6,996 nucleotides of DNA from positions 1 through 6,996 of the forward strand of contig JAHDCH010000134.1 of assembly GCA_020629995.1 (NCBI GenBank), written 5' to 3'. The position numbers were made by a program, and so were the translations under genes. Below, piece by piece: positions 4,334 through 6,996 of this stretch; position 1 is the first letter of the stretch; each line of letters opens with the position of its first letter. Source of the DNA: Pseudaestuariivita sp. (GTDB taxonomy: Bacteria > Pseudomonadota > Alphaproteobacteria > Rhodobacterales > Rhodobacteraceae). Below the pieces are notes generated by a model. The model was not told the DNA's origin, made no database searches, and saw nothing but the letters and a program-made list of their open reading frames with translations.

Positions 4334-6439
4334 ATGTTGCGCGCCATTTCAGCTGCCCTTTTGACGTTCCTGTGTTCCATGTCAGCTTTGGCTGACCCCC
4401 AGACGGATGCTCACCGCCACGCACCTGCACCCGCGGTTCTGTTCAAACCGGACAGGCCTGACATCAGCGCAGCGCTGGACAAGCTGTGGGAAGTGTATCC
4501 GCGCTGGATCGACGCGCGCAGCGCAGGCCAAACCGCCGCGATGGAGGCCGAAGCGAAGGAGCTGGCGCATCTGCTGGACGGCTACACGGGCGATTTCACC
4601 GCCCGGTACGGCAGCCACTCGCGCGAAATTGGCTTGTTCCTGAGCGAAACGGTGTTCTTCCGCGAAGCCGCCTATGGCCGCATTGATGCGCTGCTGGCCG
4701 CAGTGCGCGCGGCGGATATCGAGCGTCTGTTTTCCGCCCGGACCGAGTTTTTCCGCACCTATGCGGTGGGTGACGGACCCAAGGGGCACGAAGGGCGCGA
4801 CATCAACGCGCTGCACTGGCTGATGGCCTATACGCTGGGTCTTGCCCGGTTGGCGCGGGCCGAGGGTGACAGGGCCACTTCGTTTCAATCGATGGCGGCC
4901 GGGTTCGAAGGCGCGCAATACGCGTTGATCGGCGAGGCGAGCCAGGCGGTCACGGCGCGGCTGCGCGCCGAGCAAGGGCTGAACACCACGCTGCGCCGGC
5001 ACGAGAACGCCATGCTGACCCGCATCGACCCGCTGCGCCGGATGAGCGCACCGCTGGAGCCGTTCGACGTGTTTGAACAGCATCTGACGCGCGATCAGAT
5101 CCGGGCCGAGCGGCGCTTTGGCGGCTATCTTGATCAGGTTGACGGCACCAGCGCCGAGCTGGACGCGTCGCGCGCCTTCACCGAGGCTCTACTGGCCGAG
5201 GACGCAGCGCGCGGTTTTGATCTGGGCGACCTGATCTTTCCCCAGCCGGTGCCGCTAACGGTGGTGATGGACACCCTTGGGCCGGGTGAGGCGCTGATGA
5301 TGTTCGTCCGCGACAAGGTGCGGTACTCGGTCATCATTGTTTCTGCCGATGTGGCAGATTTCTGGCGCAGCGAAAGCAGCCCGGCAGAGGTTGCCGACAT
5401 GGCCAAGGCCCTGCGCGCCGGTATGAAATCCACACAGCTGCGCGCCGCGGCCCCGCTGGACAGCGCGGACGACGATGTTCAGATGCTGGAGCTGGCCCAC
5501 ACCCTGTTTTCCGAGCTGCTTGAGCCGGGGTACGAGGCCTACCTGAGCGACATCGACAAGGTGCATGTTGTGGCCAGCGACGCGCTGGCGGGGTTGCCAT
5601 TTGAGATGTTGCTCTCGGCGCCCGCAAAAGAGGGGCTGCCGATGGAAAACCACGACTGGCTGGTCAAACGGCACGCCTTTCAGGTGCTGCCCTCGGTTGA
5701 GCTTTTGCTGGAGCCCGAGCGCCCGCAAAGCGACGCGCCGCCCGAGTATCTGGGGGTGGGCGACCCCGACTATGTCAGCCTGCTGGGCGAACCGGGGGTG
5801 GACGCCACGATGATGCCCTATGCCATGACGGCTTTGCCCGAAACAGCGGCCGAGGTCCGGGATGTGTCTGCCGCCTTTGCCGCGCCAAGGCTTCTGACGG
5901 GCGCCACGGCCAACGAGCTGGAATTGTCTAAAGCGCTGCAGATCGTCACCGGAGCACCGGGAGTTGTGCATTTTGCGACCCATGGCGTGGCGGCGGGCGA
6001 GCTGACGCGAAACAACGCCGCCTTTCTGGCGATGACGCCTTACCTGCCGCCCGATACCGGGCCAATATCACTGGGGTATTGGGACGGCATCTATCCTGAC
6101 GGTGTGCTCTATGATTACGAGATCCGGACGCTGCGGATGAATGCCGATCTGGTGATCCTGTCGGCGTGCAACTCGGTCGTCGATCCCGATCCGCTGGCCG
6201 GGTATGGCGGGCTGTCGGCGGCGTTTCTGTGGGCCGGGGCGCGGCGTGTGATGGGATCGCACTGGCCGGTGAACAGCCGGGCGGCGGTGGAGATTGTCAC
6301 GGGCATGGCCGCGCGCGATCCGCAGTTCCGCGATCCGGCGCAGGCGTTGCGCGGCGCGGTCCTTGAGGTGATGGCGCAGGGCGGAGCCAAGGCCCATCCG
6401 GCCTATTGGGCGCCCTTTTCGCTGATCGGTGCGCCTTAG
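4334..6439 (+). CDS. Exported CHAT-domain (caspase-like) protein
   Basis: This 701-residue protein starts with a good signal peptide (Arg3, hydrophobic core 4-16, SALA at 17-20 then Asp21). An in-frame TTG at 4322 would add four residues; neither start has a strong ribosome binding site. Residues about 45-295 are charged, mainly helical and TPR-like in character, though I cannot align a clear TPR consensus. The CHAT domain (Caspase HetF Associated with TPRs, clan CD peptidase-like) covers about 310-701. Its marks are LGPGEALMMFV (315-325), LAGLPFEMLL (418-427), LPETAAEV (501-508), VHFATHG (545-551, His550), LVILSACNS (606-614, Cys612), AGARRVMGSHWPVN (634-647) and HPAYWAPFSLIG (688-699). The His-Cys dyad is intact, so a cysteine protease is plausible; substrates are unknown. 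Cys612 is the only cysteine left after signal removal. There is no transmembrane anchor, so it is probably soluble in the periplasm or secreted. It probably shares a transcript with the lipoprotein gene. Confidence 0.9.
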   Translation: MLRAISAALLTFLCSMSALADPQTDAHRHAPAPAVLFKPDRPDISAALDKLWEVYPRWIDARSAGQTAAMEAEAKELAHLLDGYTGDFTARYGSHSREIGLFLSETVFFREAAYGRIDALLAAVRAADIERLFSARTEFFRTYAVGDGPKGHEGRDINALHWLMAYTLGLARLARAEGDRATSFQSMAAGFEGAQYALIGEASQAVTARLRAEQGLNTTLRRHENAMLTRIDPLRRMSAPLEPFDVFEQHLTRDQIRAERRFGGYLDQVDGTSAELDASRAFTEALLAEDAARGFDLGDLIFPQPVPLTVVMDTLGPGEALMMFVRDKVRYSVIIVSADVADFWRSESSPAEVADMAKALRAGMKSTQLRAAAPLDSADDDVQMLELAHTLFSELLEPGYEAYLSDIDKVHVVASDALAGLPFEMLLSAPAKEGLPMENHDWLVKRHAFQVLPSVELLLEPERPQSDAPPEYLGVGDPDYVSLLGEPGVDATMMPYAMTALPETAAEVRDVSAAFAAPRLLTGATANELELSKALQIVTGAPGVVHFATHGVAAGELTRNNAAFLAMTPYLPPDTGPISLGYWDGIYPDGVLYDYEIRTLRMNADLVILSACNSVVDPDPLAGYGGLSAAFLWAGARRVMGSHWPVNSRAAVEIVTGMAARDPQFRDPAQALRGAVLEVMAQGGAKAHPAYWAPFSLIGAP

Positions 6440-6996
6440 GCGGCAAAGGCCCCTTTGGATTTGGCATAGGCCACGACGCGGTCGACCGACATCATGTCAT
6501 AGCTGCGGCTGCCGTGGTGGGCATCGTCGGGGTTGTTGGCGGTGAATTCGGGCAGCTGGAAATTGCCGTCATTGGTTTCGGGCGGGGTAGGAATGATGTC
6601 CGCCCCCCGCCGCGTCAGCCGCCGCATCACCGACGCGCGGTAGCGGCGGTCAACCTCGGCCACCAGATCGGTGTTGAGGTTGCGGCGCGCGCAGGCCTCC
6701 TGTTTCAGCAAGGGCGGCTCGATCACCGCCAGCGAGATGCCCTTTTCGGCGCACACCCGCGCAAGGCGCTGGCTGGAGGCGACATGCAGCTCGACCAGCG
6801 ATTCAAATTCGTCCGTGGACAGCGGCTTGAACCCTTCGAACCGGTCCGCCACGTCCCATGGGCAGAAAAAGCGCCAGGTGCGGTTGCGCGAGAATGCGCT
6901 GGAGTGCAGGGGCCCCGAAAAAACATTGAGCACGCCGGGTTCCAGCAGCAGGTCCAGAGGCTCGGCCTTGTGGAAATTGTCGGCGGTAACGCGCAG
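6436..6996 (-). CDS. Unrecognised protein, C-terminal 186 residues, possibly SGNH-hydrolase-like; cut by the window edge
   Basis: The frame stays open to the right edge, so this is the 3' part of a longer gene. The GTG at 6931-6933 is an internal Val, not a likely start. Visible features, numbered from the first visible residue, are a segment rich in aromatics and Arg (about 22-57, with RNRTWRFFCPW), a helix (61-83), a hydrophobic strand ending in a di-proline (ISLAVIEPPLL, 87-97), another helix (109-130), and a C-terminal NNPDDAHHGSRSY block (154-166). The DxxH near the C-terminus (Asp157/His160) followed by a Gly and Tyr resembles the Asp-His catalytic block of SGNH/GDSL hydrolases, but the Ser-bearing N-terminal block would be outside the window, so this is a weak guess. 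Its TAA stop overlaps the TAG of the convergent CHAT gene. Codon use is like its neighbours. Confidence 0.75.
   Translation of the reverse strand: MRVTADNFHKAEPLDLLLEPGVLNVFSGPLHSSAFSRNRTWRFFCPWDVADRFEGFKPLSTDEFESLVELHVASSQRLARVCAEKGISLAVIEPPLLKQEACARRNLNTDLVAEVDRRYRASVMRRLTRRGADIIPTPPETNDGNFQLPEFTANNPDDAHHGSRSYDMMSVDRVVAYAKSKGAFAA

Noticed and set aside
4382..5983. Long minus-strand open frames (233 and 242 codons) opposite the CHAT gene
   Set aside because: The composition is shadow-like (Arg/Gln/Gly/His-rich) and the plus-strand signal peptide plus CHAT motifs explain the region.
4022..6439. CRISPR-linked or gasdermin-type CHAT defence system
   Set aside because: There is no CRISPR array, Cas gene or gasdermin-like pore former in the window, and the CHAT protein carries a signal peptide, which does not fit those cytoplasmic systems.

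Overview
The window is a GC-rich, tightly packed stretch of bacterial chromosome. Its class II (CP4-like) EPSP synthase, GC-biased codon use, ATGA gene overlaps, BLUF photoreceptor and CtrA-type site suggest an alphaproteobacterium, probably of the Rhodobacteraceae/Roseobacter group. That placement is inferred from family resemblance, not from a search.

Positions 1-2788 hold a four-gene, translationally coupled housekeeping operon on the plus strand. It contains aroA (its first few codons lie left of the window), an unrecognised four-helix membrane protein, a GFA/CENP-V zinc protein and cmk. Each gene overlaps the next by 4 to 8 bases. The aroA-cmk pairing is the classical aroA-cmk-rpsA neighbourhood, but here two unrelated genes sit between the two and no rpsA follows.

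Positions 2862-3434 encode a small secreted protein with a clear signal peptide and a perfect AGGAGG ribosome binding site; it may have a YbjN-like fold. It converges on a minus-strand gene (3460-3882) for a short, stand-alone BLUF blue-light sensor with the key flavin-site residues intact.

Positions 3883-4021 are a relatively AT-rich divergent promoter region. It carries an exact TTAA-N7-TTAAC match to the CtrA consensus, overlapping a 12-bp perfect palindrome. To its right, on the plus strand, are an 89-residue lipoprotein and a roughly 700-residue exported CHAT-domain (caspase-like) protein with an intact His-Cys dyad. This lipoprotein/CHAT pair is the most unusual part of the window: an apparently periplasmic CHAT protease-like protein whose only mature cysteine is the predicted nucleophile, encoded beside a small lipoprotein and next to a cell-cycle/motility-type regulatory site.

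Positions 6436-6996 are the 3' part of a minus-strand gene running off the right edge. It may encode an SGNH-hydrolase-like protein, and its stop codon overlaps that of the CHAT gene. No RNA genes, insertion sequences, CRISPR arrays or convincing rho-independent terminators were seen.
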